Shown: positions 17,545-26,771, counted from the stretch's first letter. The stretch is DNA of 64,000 nucleotides from Streptomyces piniterrae (GCF_005048155.1 NZ_SUMB01000002.1:620001-684000), one strand, 5' to 3'. Numbers and translations are program-made. Notes: generated by a model from the letters alone, not told the origin.

Positions 17545-19128
17545 ATGTCCATACCCCGCAAGTCCATACCCCCCTTGACCGCCGGTGCACTGGCCGCCGC
17601 CATGGTGGTGGTGACGGGCTGTGGCGTCGGTGGCGCCGCAGCCTCCCAGCCCGACGGCGCCAAGGGCATGAACCCCTCCGTCCCGGCGCTGCCCGCGAGC
17701 TTCACGCAGCAGAAGGTCCAGTGGACGAGCTGTGGCACGGACGTCACCCCCGAGGCCGTGCCCGGCGCGCAGTGCGGCTGGGTGAAGGTCCCTGTCGACT
17801 ACTCCGCCCCGGACGGGAAGACCGTCAAACTGCGGGTGTCGCGGGTGCCGGCCAGAGACCACGGTCGTCGACTGGGGTCGCTGCTCTTCAACCCCGGCGG
17901 GCCCGGCGCCGGCGGTGCGGCCGACGTGGCCAACGGAAACTGGCAGGCCGGCGGAGAGGCTCGGGCCCGCTACGACCTGGTCGGCTTCGACCCACGAGGC
18001 ACAGCAGGTTCCGGTCAGATCAAGTGTCCCGACGGTGTGGCGCAGGAGCCCGAGAACCCGCCGCGTACCGAAGCGGGGGCCGAGAAGGCGTTCGCCGACG
18101 CGGCCAGGCGTGCCAGAGCCTGCCAAAAGGCGAGCGGCCCGGTTTTCGCGCACATGGACAGCGTGAGCGTCGCGCGCGACCTGGATGTGCTGCGTACGGT
18201 CCTCGGGGACGCCAAGTTGAACTACACCGGCATCTCCTACGGCACCTTCATCGGCCAGCAGTACATGAAGCTGTTTCCCGACAAGGTGGGCCGCATGGTG
18301 CTCGACGGTGTCGTCAACCCCGCGGCCGACATGCGCCAGGTCACCCGGCTCGACGTCAAGACCTCCGAGGACGCGATGCGCCGATACGCCCAGGACCTCG
18401 TCGCGCGCGGGGATCACCGTCTGGGAGCCACGGCCGAGGAGATTCTGCGGAGGCTCACCGGGCTCGCCAAGAAGCTCGAGCGGGAGCCGCTGCGGGGGGC
18501 CGACGGTGAGCGGTTCACCGACGCCACCCTGTCCTCGTATCTGGGGATGGCCGTGACGGCCGAAGAGAGCTGGAAGCGACTGACCGAGGCGCTGGTGGCC
18601 GCCCTGCGCGGGGACGGGACCGCCTTCGAGCGCTTTGACGCCGCAACGGCCGGAGAGAGCGGTGGCGAGAGGCCGACGTCGCAGGAGGAGCAGACCGAGG
18701 AAAACGTGTCCGCGAGCCTGCCGGCGGTGCTGTGCCTGGACTCCCCGTCCGCGCCGAAGTCCCCCAAGGAGATGCTCAACACCGCCGAGGCGTTCGCCAG
18801 GCAGTCGCCGCTCTTCGGGCGTTCCTACGCCTGGCAGATGATCGACTGTGCGACATGGCCGATCGCCCCCACCGGCGTGGCCGAGCCGGTCAACGCGACC
18901 GGGGCGGCACCGGTGCTGCTGGTGTCGTACACCGACGATCCGCAGACTCCGCTGGCGAACGCGCGGGCGGTGCACCGGCAGTTGGCGAACAGCTCGCTCC
19001 TCGTACGCAAGGGCCAGGGGCACGGGGCGTACGCCGCGGAGAATCCGTCCACGTGCACCGACCGTGCCGTCGACAGGTATCTGGTCGAGGGAAGGCTGCC
19101 GGACAAGGTCGCCACCTGCCCGCGCTGA
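17545..19128 (+). CDS. Secreted lipoprotein alpha/beta-hydrolase, TAP-like tripeptidyl aminopeptidase
   Basis: The product is 527 residues. The lipoprotein signal ends VVVTGC with C26 as the lipid site, so the enzyme is anchored outside the membrane. The nucleophile elbow GISYG puts the catalytic Ser at residue 231. LLFNPGGPGAGG supplies the oxyanion loop, and the C-terminal TAP-like domain carries YTDDPQTPL (Asp) and GQGHGAY (His). Relatives are the S. lividans tripeptidyl aminopeptidase group, which clip N-terminal peptides from secreted proteins. The ATG follows a GAGAGCGAGCGAGAACGG stretch with no perfect site. A hairpin at 19198 separates it from the convergent efflux gene. Confidence 0.88.
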   Translation: MSIPRKSIPPLTAGALAAAMVVVTGCGVGGAAASQPDGAKGMNPSVPALPASFTQQKVQWTSCGTDVTPEAVPGAQCGWVKVPVDYSAPDGKTVKLRVSRVPARDHGRRLGSLLFNPGGPGAGGAADVANGNWQAGGEARARYDLVGFDPRGTAGSGQIKCPDGVAQEPENPPRTEAGAEKAFADAARRARACQKASGPVFAHMDSVSVARDLDVLRTVLGDAKLNYTGISYGTFIGQQYMKLFPDKVGRMVLDGVVNPAADMRQVTRLDVKTSEDAMRRYAQDLVARGDHRLGATAEEILRRLTGLAKKLEREPLRGADGERFTDATLSSYLGMAVTAEESWKRLTEALVAALRGDGTAFERFDAATAGESGGERPTSQEEQTEENVSASLPAVLCLDSPSAPKSPKEMLNTAEAFARQSPLFGRSYAWQMIDCATWPIAPTGVAEPVNATGAAPVLLVSYTDDPQTPLANARAVHRQLANSSLLVRKGQGHGAYAAENPSTCTDRAVDRYLVEGRLPDKVATCPR

Positions 19129-19197
19129 CCTGTGGCGGCAGCCGCAAGGAGTGTGGAGATCCACGACAGGTGGGCAGCCCGGTCGCTGACGCGCAAA

Positions 19198-19232
19198 CGC
19201 CATGCGGTCACCGTTGAGGCGACCGCATGGCG
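19198..19232. terminator. Bidirectional hairpin between convergent genes
   Basis: CGCCATGCGGTC (19198-19209) pairs perfectly with GACCGCATGGCG (19221-19232), loop 11 bases. It lies between the stops of the TAP-like gene and the MFS gene. Confidence 0.75.
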
Positions 19233-19327
19233 AGCGTTCGGCGCGGACTTGTGTGCTCTACGCGTGGCTCTACGGGTCTCCTTCGCCAGGCCCGGATTTC
19301 CTCCGTGCTCCCAGAGGTCGGCAGCCG

Positions 19328-20902
19328 CTAGTCCGCCGCCCCCGGGGCCGTCCGCAGCGGCACCTCGCGGATCAGCCAGGCGGCCGCGAAGGTGACGGCA
19401 CACAGCGCGGCCGTGCCGATCATGACGCCGTGCAGTCCGCCGGTGACCGCGGCACGGAAGGAGTCCCGCACCGCGTCGGGCAGCCCGCGCAGCACCGCGG
19501 GGGTCATTTCGTGGCCGCCGGCGAGCCGCTCTCCGTCCCGGCCGAGCCGGTCCGTGAGGGCGGCGGCCATGCGGCCGGTGTAGACGGAGCCGAGCACGGC
19601 GACGCCGAGCGAGCCACCGATGGTCCGCAGCAGCGTGGTGGTGCCGCTGGCTGCGCCCATGTCGCGGGGCTCCGCGCTGTTCATGGTGATGAGCATCGCG
19701 GGCTGCATCAGACAGCCGAGGCCCAGGCCGAGGACGAGCGTCAACGCGGAGGCCACCGCCGTGGCGGTGTCCGCGCCGACCATGAGCAGTGCCAGGGCGC
19801 CCGCCGTGGCGACCGCGCCGCCCGCGATGGGGTACCCGCGGTACCCGCCGCCGTTGCCCACCGCCCGCCCGATGAACAGCTGCGCGCCCATCATGCCGAG
19901 CATCAGCGGGAGCAGCAGCAGCCCGCTTTCCGTCGACGACATGCCCCGTACGAACTGCATGTACTGCGGCAGATAGCTCGCCGCGGCCAGCATCGCCGCG
20001 CCCACCAGGAAGCTCAGCACCTGGGCGAGCGTGAAGTTGCGGTCGCGGAACAGGCGCGGCGGGATGATGGGTTCGGGTGCTCGTCGCTCCACGCGGACGA
20101 ACCAGCCGAGGGCGGCCACCGAGAGTGCGGCGAGCCCCGCGATCTGCGGTGAGACCCAGTCGTACGTCGTGCCGGCCCAGGTCCCGATCAGGGTGAGCGC
20201 CAGAACGCCCGCCGTGAGGAGTGCGGCGCCCAGGTAGTCGATGCGGGCCGGGCCGCGCTCGCCGCGCAGTCGGATGCAGAGCCCGACGATCAGGAGTGCG
20301 GCGGCGCCGACGGGCACGTTGACGTAGAAGACCCAGCGCCAGTCCAGCTGGTCGGTGAGGAAGCCGCCGAGCAGCGGGCCGCCGATCATGGCGGCCGGCA
20401 GCAGTACGCCGATCATCGACTGGGAGCGCCCCGCCTGCGCGGGCGGCAGGAGCGTCCCGAGGAGGGAGAGCGCACCCACGAAGAGGCCGCCCGCGCCGAG
20501 CCCCTGGAGTGCGCGGAAGGCGATCAACTGCCCCGTGTCCTGGGCGAGTCCGCAGAGCGCCGAGCCGACGAGGAAGACCCCGATCGAGGCCAGATAGCTG
20601 CCCTTGCGGCCGTAGAGGTCGCCGACCTTTCCCCAGATCGGGGTGGAGACGGCGGTGGTGAGCAGATAGGCCGTCACCACCCAGGAGAAGTGGTCCAGGC
20701 CGCCCAGGTCGCCGACGATCGTCGGCAGGGCGGTGCCGACGATCGTGCCGTCGAGTGTCGCCAGGATGATGCCGAGCAGCAGTCCCAGGACGGCGAGACG
20801 CGAGGGTGGTGCAGTGGCCGGCGCCGCGGCCGGCGGTTGGTCGCCGCCGGGCTCCGCGATCTCGGGCGCGGCTTCTTCCATACGCTGATTACGCTGATTC
20901 AT
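19328..20902 (-). CDS. MFS drug efflux transporter, DHA2 (14-TM) family
   Basis: The product is 524 residues with about 14 membrane helices. Family motifs are LDGTIVGTALPTIVGDLGG in helix 1 (motif D1), GKVGDLYGRKG (motif A) and the motif C-type GPLLGGFLTDQLDWRWVFYVNVP. These proteins export drugs or dyes in exchange for protons. The ATG at 20902 has a purine-rich GGGGGAAG site; the longer open frame upstream overlaps the reductase and is rejected. It is 29 bases downstream of the FMN reductase gene, so the two form an operon driven from the TetR-controlled region at 21546-21620. Confidence 0.92.
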   Translation of the reverse strand: MNQRNQRMEEAAPEIAEPGGDQPPAAAPATAPPSRLAVLGLLLGIILATLDGTIVGTALPTIVGDLGGLDHFSWVVTAYLLTTAVSTPIWGKVGDLYGRKGSYLASIGVFLVGSALCGLAQDTGQLIAFRALQGLGAGGLFVGALSLLGTLLPPAQAGRSQSMIGVLLPAAMIGGPLLGGFLTDQLDWRWVFYVNVPVGAAALLIVGLCIRLRGERGPARIDYLGAALLTAGVLALTLIGTWAGTTYDWVSPQIAGLAALSVAALGWFVRVERRAPEPIIPPRLFRDRNFTLAQVLSFLVGAAMLAAASYLPQYMQFVRGMSSTESGLLLLPLMLGMMGAQLFIGRAVGNGGGYRGYPIAGGAVATAGALALLMVGADTATAVASALTLVLGLGLGCLMQPAMLITMNSAEPRDMGAASGTTTLLRTIGGSLGVAVLGSVYTGRMAAALTDRLGRDGERLAGGHEMTPAVLRGLPDAVRDSFRAAVTGGLHGVMIGTAALCAVTFAAAWLIREVPLRTAPGAAD

Positions 20903-20931
20903 CACTTCCCCCACCGCTATGTGACGCCGCA

Positions 20932-21528
20932 TCAGGCGGCGTACGGACGGGCGTTCCTGGCGTCCCGCAGTGCCTGGCCCCACCAGGCGAGCTGGTCGAG
21001 CATCGTCTTGGCCGCGGCGTCGCTCTGCGCGTCCTTCATCGCGTACTCCTCGTCGAACAGGCCCCAGGCGTTGTGCAGGCTGACCGTGTTGCGGATGGTG
21101 GTCGCATGCAACTCGGCCATGACGAGCCGGAGTTGCTCGACCGCGCGCAGGCCGCCCGAGATGCCGCCGTAGGAGACGAAGCCGATGGGCTTGGCGTGCC
21201 ACTGCTCGTTGTGCCAGTCGATGGCGTTCTTCAGGGATGCCGGGAAGCTGTGGTTGTACTCCGGAGTGACGAACACGAACGCGTCGGCGGCCGCCAGGCG
21301 CGGTGAGACCTCGGCGAGGGCCTCTTCGGTGCCGGGCGCGGGCGGCTGACCGAAGGCCGGGAAGACGGTGGGCAGCGGGGTCTCCGCCAGGTCGACGACG
21401 TCGACGCTCATGTCGTCGCGCTGGTCGACGTGGCTCTTGATCCACCGTGTGACGACGGGTGCGAAGCGGCCCTCCCGGGTGCTGCCGACGACGACCGCTA
21501 CGCGGAGCTGCTGCGGCTGCTCGCTCAT
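20932..21528 (-). CDS. NADPH-dependent FMN reductase (flavodoxin-like)
   Basis: The product is 198 residues with the flavodoxin-like fold of the chromate/azo/quinone reductase group. The FMN phosphate loop is GSTREGR near residues 15-21, with VTPEYNHSFPASLKNAIDW and VSYGGISGGLRA lining the flavin. It probably reduces quinones or other electrophiles with NADPH. It is the first gene of the operon with the MFS pump and is divergent from the TetR regulator, which suggests one detoxification module. Confidence 0.9.
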   Translation of the reverse strand: MSEQPQQLRVAVVVGSTREGRFAPVVTRWIKSHVDQRDDMSVDVVDLAETPLPTVFPAFGQPPAPGTEEALAEVSPRLAAADAFVFVTPEYNHSFPASLKNAIDWHNEQWHAKPIGFVSYGGISGGLRAVEQLRLVMAELHATTIRNTVSLHNAWGLFDEEYAMKDAQSDAAAKTMLDQLAWWGQALRDARNARPYAA

Positions 21529-21544
21529 GGGAAATCCCCCTGAT

Positions 21545-21617
21545 GTGTACGACGTATTGGGATGCGTACAACGTACACGTCGCTGTGTACGACGTCTACT
21601 GGCGATACGCTGTACAC
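21545..21617. promoter_or_regulatory. Clustered operator half-sites between FMN reductase and TetR genes
   Basis: GTGTACGACGT occurs at 21545-21555 and again at 21585-21595. ACGTACAC lies at 21571-21578 and TGTACAC at 21611-21617. The GTGTAC/GTACAC half-sites form overlapping direct and inverted repeats with about 40-base periodicity, in the only gap between the divergent genes. This is the expected place for binding by the adjacent TetR protein. Confidence 0.65.
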
Positions 21618-21645
21618 GATCGGCCGGCCGGAGAGGAACCCACGC

Positions 21646-22380
21646 GTGGCAGCCCAGAAGAAGAGCAAGGATGCGGATTCGCCCGTGCTGTGGGAGCGCC
21701 TGGAGCGCCCCGCCGCCGCGCCCCGCGCCTCACTGACGCCGCAGAAGATCGCCGCCGTGGCCGTGCGGGTCGCCGACGCCGAGGGCTTCGCCGCCGTCAC
21801 CATGCGCCGCCTCGCCACCGAACTGGGCGTCGCACCCATGGCCGCGTACCGCCATGTCTCCGGCAAGGACGACCTGTGGGCGCTGATGGTCGACCAGGTC
21901 ACGGCCGAAGTCGCCGTCCCCGACGAGGTGACCGGCTGGCGCGACAGCCTGCGCGCCTACGCACTGGCCAACCGCGCCATGATGCTGCGGCATCCCTGGC
22001 TGGCCCAGCTGCCCACACCGCACTTCGTGCTGACGCCGAACCGGATGGCGGCAGCCGAACGCCAGCTTGCCGCGCTCGACGGCCACGGCATGGACACCGA
22101 CACGATGATGGCCGCCTTCCGCGCGGTCAACGCCTATGTGCACGGCGCTGCGCAGTCCGAGGTGGCGCTGCGCCAGTACATGGAGGACAACGGCTGGGCC
22201 AGCGGCGACGAAACACGCCGCGCGCTCGCACCCCAGATGACCTATCTGATGGAGACCGGCCGCTACCCGACCTACCGGCGCTACGCCCTCGGGGCCGGGC
22301 GCAAGGACGACGCGGCTTGGCAGTTCGAGACGGGGCTCGACTACGTGCTGGACGGCATCGCGGTCAGGATCGACGGCTAG
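21646..22380 (+). CDS. TetR-family regulator with tetracycline-repressor-type C-domain
   Basis: The product is 244 residues. The DNA-binding helix-turn-helix lies at about residues 30-75 (LTPQKIAAVAVRVADAEGF, MRRLATELGVAPMAAYRHV), and the C-terminal ligand domain resembles TetR_C of the TetR class. GTG at 21646 follows GAGAGGAA at 21631-21638. An open frame extends upstream to 21562 but runs through the operator repeats, so the shorter start is preferred. It is divergent from the FMN reductase/MFS operon and probably represses it until an effector binds. Confidence 0.9.
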   Translation: MAAQKKSKDADSPVLWERLERPAAAPRASLTPQKIAAVAVRVADAEGFAAVTMRRLATELGVAPMAAYRHVSGKDDLWALMVDQVTAEVAVPDEVTGWRDSLRAYALANRAMMLRHPWLAQLPTPHFVLTPNRMAAAERQLAALDGHGMDTDTMMAAFRAVNAYVHGAAQSEVALRQYMEDNGWASGDETRRALAPQMTYLMETGRYPTYRRYALGAGRKDDAAWQFETGLDYVLDGIAVRIDG

Positions 22381-22444
22381 GCCGATTCGTTCGGCTCACG
22401 GGGAACGTCCGCCTGCGGGAACGCGCGGACGGGCCTCACACCGC

Positions 22445-22645
22445 TCACAGTCGGTCCTTCGGGCGCTCACGCAGGGAGGTGTAGTCATGGTGCGGGAAGA
22501 GGCGGGGAAACAAGCCGACCATGGCCTTCATGTCGACTGCGGTGTGATGGAACGACTGCGGCAAGGACACCCGTACCGGAGTGCGGATGACTGTCGATCC
22601 GCCGCAACTGGCCGAGGAATTGCCGTTCCCCGGCCGAGTCGTCAT
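22445..22645 (-). CDS. Small hypothetical ORF (doubtful)
   Basis: A 66-codon frame from ATG 22645, 23 bases downstream of the small ORF ending at 22669. The peptide contains SLPQSFHHTAVDMKAMVGLFPRL (quoted as a short landmark region only: SLPQSFHHTAVDMKAM) and a charged tail. It has no clear ribosome site and no family that I recognise. It may be a gene fragment. Confidence 0.25.
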   Translation of the reverse strand: MTTRPGNGNSSASCGGSTVIRTPVRVSLPQSFHHTAVDMKAMVGLFPRLFPHHDYTSLRERPKDRL

Positions 22646-22668
22646 CCCAGGCGAGGGGCGGGGCCGGT

Positions 22669-22866
22669 TCAGAGATCGCGCGCTAGCAGTGGGGAATGCT
22701 CGGCACGCTGCGCTGGTGAGAGGCCGTTCAGCCCCTCGGCAGCGCTCTCGACGGCGATCGCGTCCCGGTGAACGGTGACGGCCGAACAACTTCGGAGTTC
22801 CGCCACAACCTGAGCGAGAACCTGTTCGTACCGGTTGGGGGACATCAGTCCCTCGGGGCCGTCCAT
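22669..22866 (-). CDS. Small hypothetical protein
   Basis: A 65-residue frame (MDGPEGLMSPNRYEQVLAQ...) whose ATG at 22866 has a strong GGAGGAG site five bases upstream. It is helical and charged, with no recognised family. The strong translation signal is the main support. The rest of the gap, 22867-23230, holds only short GC-rich inverted repeats and no other gene. Confidence 0.4.
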   Translation of the reverse strand: MDGPEGLMSPNRYEQVLAQVVAELRSCSAVTVHRDAIAVESAAEGLNGLSPAQRAEHSPLLARDL

Positions 22867-23230
22867 GTCTGCTCCTCCGTAACGGACTTCACCTTGCAGA
22901 CATCTTCCTTCTGGCCCGTCGGTGATCCAAACGAAGCAGCCTGCGTTTGGGCGCCCCGCGCCTCCCGTCACGTCGGTGTATCCGGCAGGAGCAGCGGTTT
23001 CATCCCCCTTTGAGGGCGGTTTCATGGCGCCCTTCTAGCGTCCTTACCGACGTGTTCGCGGCGCTCAAGCAGTAGGGCACGGGCGCGGGCGCTGCCTGAG
23101 CGGCCGGGCCGGCCGAACGGGCTGGCCGGCTGACGCAACAGGCTCTGGACCAGGTCTGACTGACGCCCGGTCACTGGCGCCAACCCACCGCGAGTACGTC
23201 CAACCCCACGCACTTACAGAGAGGAAGAAC

Positions 23231-23797
23231 ATGACATCCGGAAAGGCGCGTAGCACGATCGTCAGGGGCATGGTGGCAGCAGCGCTGGCGATACCGTCCC
23301 TCATGCTGGCCGCAGGCCCCGCGTCGGCCACCCCCGACGACATAGTCGCGATCGCGAACGCGAATCTCGACCATCATGCCTGCGACACCAACAGCGCGGG
23401 CGAACAGGGGTACAACTCCAGCTGCACGGGCGCAGATGGCTCGCCGGAAAACTGGTGCGCCGACTTCGCGGCATGGGTCTGGGCGCAGGCGGGCTACAAC
23501 GTCTCCGGATTGACCCCGGCGGCCGGCAGCTTCGGACAGTACGGTGCAGGACTGCATCCGGACCCCCACGTCGGTGACGCGGTCGTCCTCAACTACGACG
23601 GCAACGGCTACGCCGATCACGTCGCCATCGTCACGGCGGTCAATCCCGACGGGACCATCGAGAGCATCGGCGGCAACGAGGTCACCAACGATCCTGCGAC
23701 CTCCTCCGCCCACCACGATGGCCCATACAACGGCGCGGTGGGTGACAGCTCATACTGGGGCATGCCGATCAGCGGCTACGTCTCTCCGACCAACTAG
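23231..23797 (+). CDS. Secreted CHAP-domain cell-wall hydrolase
   Basis: The product is 188 residues. A Sec signal peptide ends at about ASA-TP (residue 33). The CHAP amidase/endopeptidase core has nucleophile C76 in NWCADFAAWVW and H130 in YADHVAIVTAV, followed by IESIGGNE with the third polar residue. Such enzymes cut peptidoglycan peptides outside the cell. The ATG is nine bases after GAGAGGAAG. There is no extra wall-binding domain. It stands alone; I looked for a c-di-AMP (ydaO) riboswitch in the 5' region and did not see one. Confidence 0.85.
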   Translation: MTSGKARSTIVRGMVAAALAIPSLMLAAGPASATPDDIVAIANANLDHHACDTNSAGEQGYNSSCTGADGSPENWCADFAAWVWAQAGYNVSGLTPAAGSFGQYGAGLHPDPHVGDAVVLNYDGNGYADHVAIVTAVNPDGTIESIGGNEVTNDPATSSAHHDGPYNGAVGDSSYWGMPISGYVSPTN

Positions 23798-23964
23798 CCT
23801 CAACCTTCCGTGACGGTTCGCCGGTTCGGCCAGTTCGCTGGCTCGTCCGGCGAGCCGTTTCGGCTTGGGGGTGGCCGCCGGGCGATCGCCCAGCGGAGGT
23901 CTCGCGCGATCTGGCGGCACGAGCCGCCTGCCGAGATGCCGGACTGGTTCAAGCCCGTGAGCAC

Positions 23965-24180
23965 ATGGTGCTCACAGCGTCAGAGCCGGTCGTTCAGGCC
24001 GCTGACGCCGCGTTCCAGGCCTTGCGCGCGTTGCGCGACCGCATTGCTCAAGGTCAAGACGTGCATTCGCCGGGCTACGAGGCTGACCTGTCGAGCTACG
24101 ACGACAGTCTCCGCTCCTTGCGCAACGCCATCCGCGAGGACTTGCATGCGGATGCCCTGAGCTTCCGGATCCCGATGTGA
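23965..24180 (+). pseudogene. C-terminal fragment of a hypothetical protein
   Basis: The 71-codon frame LTASEPVVQAADAAFQALRALR... is a helical, charged segment. It reads like the C-terminus of a larger actinobacterial hypothetical protein and starts abruptly with no ribosome site. The flanking 23798-24280 holds nothing else. I infer a decayed gene. Confidence 0.3.
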
Positions 24181-24280
24181 TCTCCGTCCAGGAACAGTTC
24201 CCACAGCAGCCCGCCCGGCACGGGTTGCTCGACTGTCGCCACGCCCGGAACAACGAGCTAGAGCTCCCGGAGAGTCAGGA

Positions 24281-24721
24281 TCACGCAAGGCGCAGGTCGA
24301 TCCAGGGGATGCTGTCGCCAGGCAGCAGGTATCGGTCGGTCTCGACGAACCCATGCTTGCGTGCGAACCGCAGACCGTCTTCGTTGGAGGACAGGACGAC
24401 GGTCTCGATCACTTCGGCGCCGAGCTCCCGCGCCCGGCTGAGCCCGCGCGCATAGAGTTCCTCGCCGAATCCCTGTCCACGGTGAGCGGCGAGCACCCGG
24501 GCGATCACTGTGACCGTCAGCGTGTCGTCCGTGGGCGGGCGGACCGTGCTGCACCCGATGAGGTCGTCACCGCGATACGCGACCTCCAGGTGGTGGCGCT
24601 GTGCGCGTTCCCGTACCTCATCCAGCGAAAGGAAGTGGGTAGGGATGATCACGTTGTGGACGTGCTGCCAGTCCTTGAGGGTGGCCTCGCCGTCCGGCTG
24701 CTGGATACGAAGGTCAGACAT
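24281..24721 (-). CDS. GNAT-family N-acetyltransferase
   Basis: The product is 146 residues with the single-domain GNAT fold. The acetyl-CoA motif A is VLAAHRGQGFGEELYARGL at about residues 79-97, followed by VLSSNEDGLRFARKHGF (motif B). The substrate is unknown. It lies about 250 bases downstream of the DMT-exporter operon on the same strand. It could belong to that pathway (for example acetylation for self-protection), but the gap makes this uncertain. Confidence 0.85.
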   Translation of the reverse strand: MSDLRIQQPDGEATLKDWQHVHNVIIPTHFLSLDEVRERAQRHHLEVAYRGDDLIGCSTVRPPTDDTLTVTVIARVLAAHRGQGFGEELYARGLSRARELGAEVIETVVLSSNEDGLRFARKHGFVETDRYLLPGDSIPWIDLRLA

Positions 24722-24971
24722 CGCAGCAGGAGACCCGAGTTCACCTCGAACGTCAACTCTGTTGCCGCGCCGGCGGGCGCCGGTGCCGCTGGAGGCGCTC
24801 GCAGGCAGGTGACTGGGACACCCTCAGCGGCCGGCAGGTTGCCGATGTTCGATGGCTCTACTGTCTTCGCCCGCCCCGTCAGCGCGGCCAGCATGCGTCG
24901 TGCCTGCGCGGTGGGGGAGACCCGTCGTGGCGATGACCGATGCCGGCCGTCGGCCGCCGAGCTGTGCGGGG

Positions 24972-25949
24972 CTACCTGCTCGGTGCGGGCGCGGCCGCGG
25001 TGGAACTCCCCTCTTGTTCGGGTGGCGCTGTGGTATCCGCCTGCGGTTGCCCATCGGATGCCTCGGCGGCCCGTCTCCCCCACGCCGTTCCGATGAGAAT
25101 CAGTGCCGCACCGGCATAGCCCGCCGCGCCCAACTGGTCCCCGCCCAGGGCGACACCGATCACGGCCGCCCACAGCGGTTCCGTGCCCAGCAGCAGGCTG
25201 ACACGGGACGGGTTGGTGCGGCGCACGGCCCACAGTTGGACGAAGAATGCGAACAGCGTGCAGAGCAGTCCCAGATAGAGGAGATCCAGCCACTGGCCCG
25301 CCTCCAGAGCGGAGGCCACACGCAGGGGCGGGGTTCCTACACATGTGGAAAGTGCGGCGAAGCAGATGACTGCGGTGGCCAGCTGGACGAAGGTGAGAGC
25401 ACCGTCGTCAGCGCTCTTGATCGAGGCGAGCCGGTGTGTGGTGAGCACATTGGCGGTCCGGGCGAGGGCTGCGAGGAGCATGAGCAGGTCGCCGACCGAG
25501 GGCGCGGTGAACCCGCCGCCCTGGGTGAGGAGGAGCACTCCCAGAACTGAGCCGGCGGCAGCCATGAGGAATGATCCGGGGGGCCGCGTGCGGCACAGCG
25601 CCGCTTCGGCCAAGGGGGTGAAGACCATCGTCAGACTGATGATGAGGCCGGCGTTCGTCGCCGAGGTGTGCACGACACCGTAGGTCTCCAGGAGGAAGAC
25701 GCCGGTGAGGATCAGGCCGATGATGACTCCACCGCGCACCTCGGCCACCGTCAGCCGTCGGATGGCGCGGAGGCGAAGAAGCCCGAGTACGGCAACGGCC
25801 AGGAGGAAACGCAACAGCAGCGTGGCCATGACGGTCGACGGGGTCGTGATGCTCTTTGTGGCCAGATAGCTGGAGCCCCAGGCGATGGCGACCGCCAGCA
25901 CGGGTGCGTCGGTCAGCCAGCTGCGGCGTGATGAGGGGGCAGGTGTCAT
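24972..25949 (-). CDS. EamA/DMT-family amino-acid or metabolite exporter
   Basis: The product is 325 residues with about ten membrane helices in two EamA repeats; the first begins APVLAVAIAWGSSYLATKSI and the second includes FVQLWAVRRTNPSRVSLLLGTEPLWA. Many members export amino acids or their analogues. ATG 25949 (MTPAPSSRR) is preferred over an upstream start that lacks a site. It lies 71 bases downstream of the 2-oxoglutarate dioxygenase gene and is probably the last gene of a three-gene operon. That makes it a good candidate exporter for the operon's product. Confidence 0.87.
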   Translation of the reverse strand: MTPAPSSRRSWLTDAPVLAVAIAWGSSYLATKSITTPSTVMATLLLRFLLAVAVLGLLRLRAIRRLTVAEVRGGVIIGLILTGVFLLETYGVVHTSATNAGLIISLTMVFTPLAEAALCRTRPPGSFLMAAAGSVLGVLLLTQGGGFTAPSVGDLLMLLAALARTANVLTTHRLASIKSADDGALTFVQLATAVICFAALSTCVGTPPLRVASALEAGQWLDLLYLGLLCTLFAFFVQLWAVRRTNPSRVSLLLGTEPLWAAVIGVALGGDQLGAAGYAGAALILIGTAWGRRAAEASDGQPQADTTAPPEQEGSSTAAAPAPSR

Positions 25950-26020
25950 GGGGTTCCCAACGATGACTGCGGTGGCGGGCCGTGCGGGGAGTGATGCCGC
26001 GCGGCCCGCCACCTGGATGA

Positions 26021-26749
26021 TCAGCGAGCCGTGTAGGCGATCACCAGGACGTCGCGGTGCGCGGGCTCCTGGGCGTTCACCGGGTGGATCGGCGTTACGT
26101 CGTGGAATGTCGTGCGGTCATCGCCGAGGTACAGGTCCCCGGGGCTGCTCAGAGTGCCGCGGACGAGTTCGTCGCCCTCCACGGTGAATGCGGAGCTCTC
26201 CCCACCTGCCACGTTCACCCGATGGATGAGCAGTGTGGTGATGAAGGTGACCCCGTCCTGATGGCGGCCCTCCGGGGCCGGCTGCCCCATCTCGCGTCCA
26301 GCGACGATCCGGTAGGGGTGGAGCTTGATGTTCCACCTGTCCGTTCCGTCCACCGCGCGGAAGATCCTGCCGAGGTTGACCAGGATGTTCGCCAGCAGAG
26401 GGTCGTTGGTGAACTGGTCCGTGAGCGGTTCGAAGACTCGGTCGACGCCGCCGTTGAGGGGGTTGACGCGGCTCTCCTGACGATAGGGCTCGTGCGGGAG
26501 CAGCGTCAGGGATCCCTGTTGCGGGTCCAGGTCGTACTGGCCGTAGCGCCGGTAGCGGTAGGTTCCGCCATCGGCCATGTACTGGTCGCGCAGCAGGTCA
26601 TCCCAGTTGCGGCCGAAGCGGGTCCAGTCCTCGGGAGTGGCGTCGAGGATGCGGGAAAGCTCGGCGGAGGGCAGTACGCACGCCCCCGTGGTGGCCAGTG
26701 CCTCGACGGTGGCTCGGGCCTCGGCGGTGAGTGTCGCTGTGTCGTTCAT
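26021..26749 (-). CDS. 2-oxoglutarate/Fe(II) dioxygenase, amino-acid hydroxylase-like (PF10014 type)
   Basis: The product is 242 residues. The Fe(II) site is H163 and D165 in EGRHQDGVTF, with H216 in TTFHDVTPIH as the probable distal ligand and a later His/Arg (AHRDVLVIAY) for 2-oxoglutarate. NWDDLLRDQYMADGGTYRYRRYGQY is typical of the 2OG-Fe_dioxygenase/L-isoleucine dioxygenase group, which hydroxylates free amino acids. It sits between an ArgG-like ligase (22 bases upstream) and a DMT exporter. That suggests hydroxylation of an amino acid or of the ligase product, but the substrate is not known. Confidence 0.85.
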   Translation of the reverse strand: MNDTATLTAEARATVEALATTGACVLPSAELSRILDATPEDWTRFGRNWDDLLRDQYMADGGTYRYRRYGQYDLDPQQGSLTLLPHEPYRQESRVNPLNGGVDRVFEPLTDQFTNDPLLANILVNLGRIFRAVDGTDRWNIKLHPYRIVAGREMGQPAPEGRHQDGVTFITTLLIHRVNVAGGESSAFTVEGDELVRGTLSSPGDLYLGDDRTTFHDVTPIHPVNAQEPAHRDVLVIAYTAR

Positions 26750-26771
26750 GGTGGTTCCTTGGAGTGTCGAG

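Noticed and set aside
17239-19203. 654-codon minus-strand frame opposite the TAP-like peptidase
   Set aside because: No domain, low-complexity composition, and the plus-strand gene has a clear signal peptide and catalytic motif.
20903-21571. Upstream extension of the MFS transporter frame
   Set aside because: It runs out of frame through the FMN reductase gene; the ATG at 20902 has a good ribosome site.
23026-23230. Possible c-di-AMP (ydaO) riboswitch before the CHAP-domain gene
   Set aside because: Such genes often carry one, but I could not find the conserved ydaO core strings.
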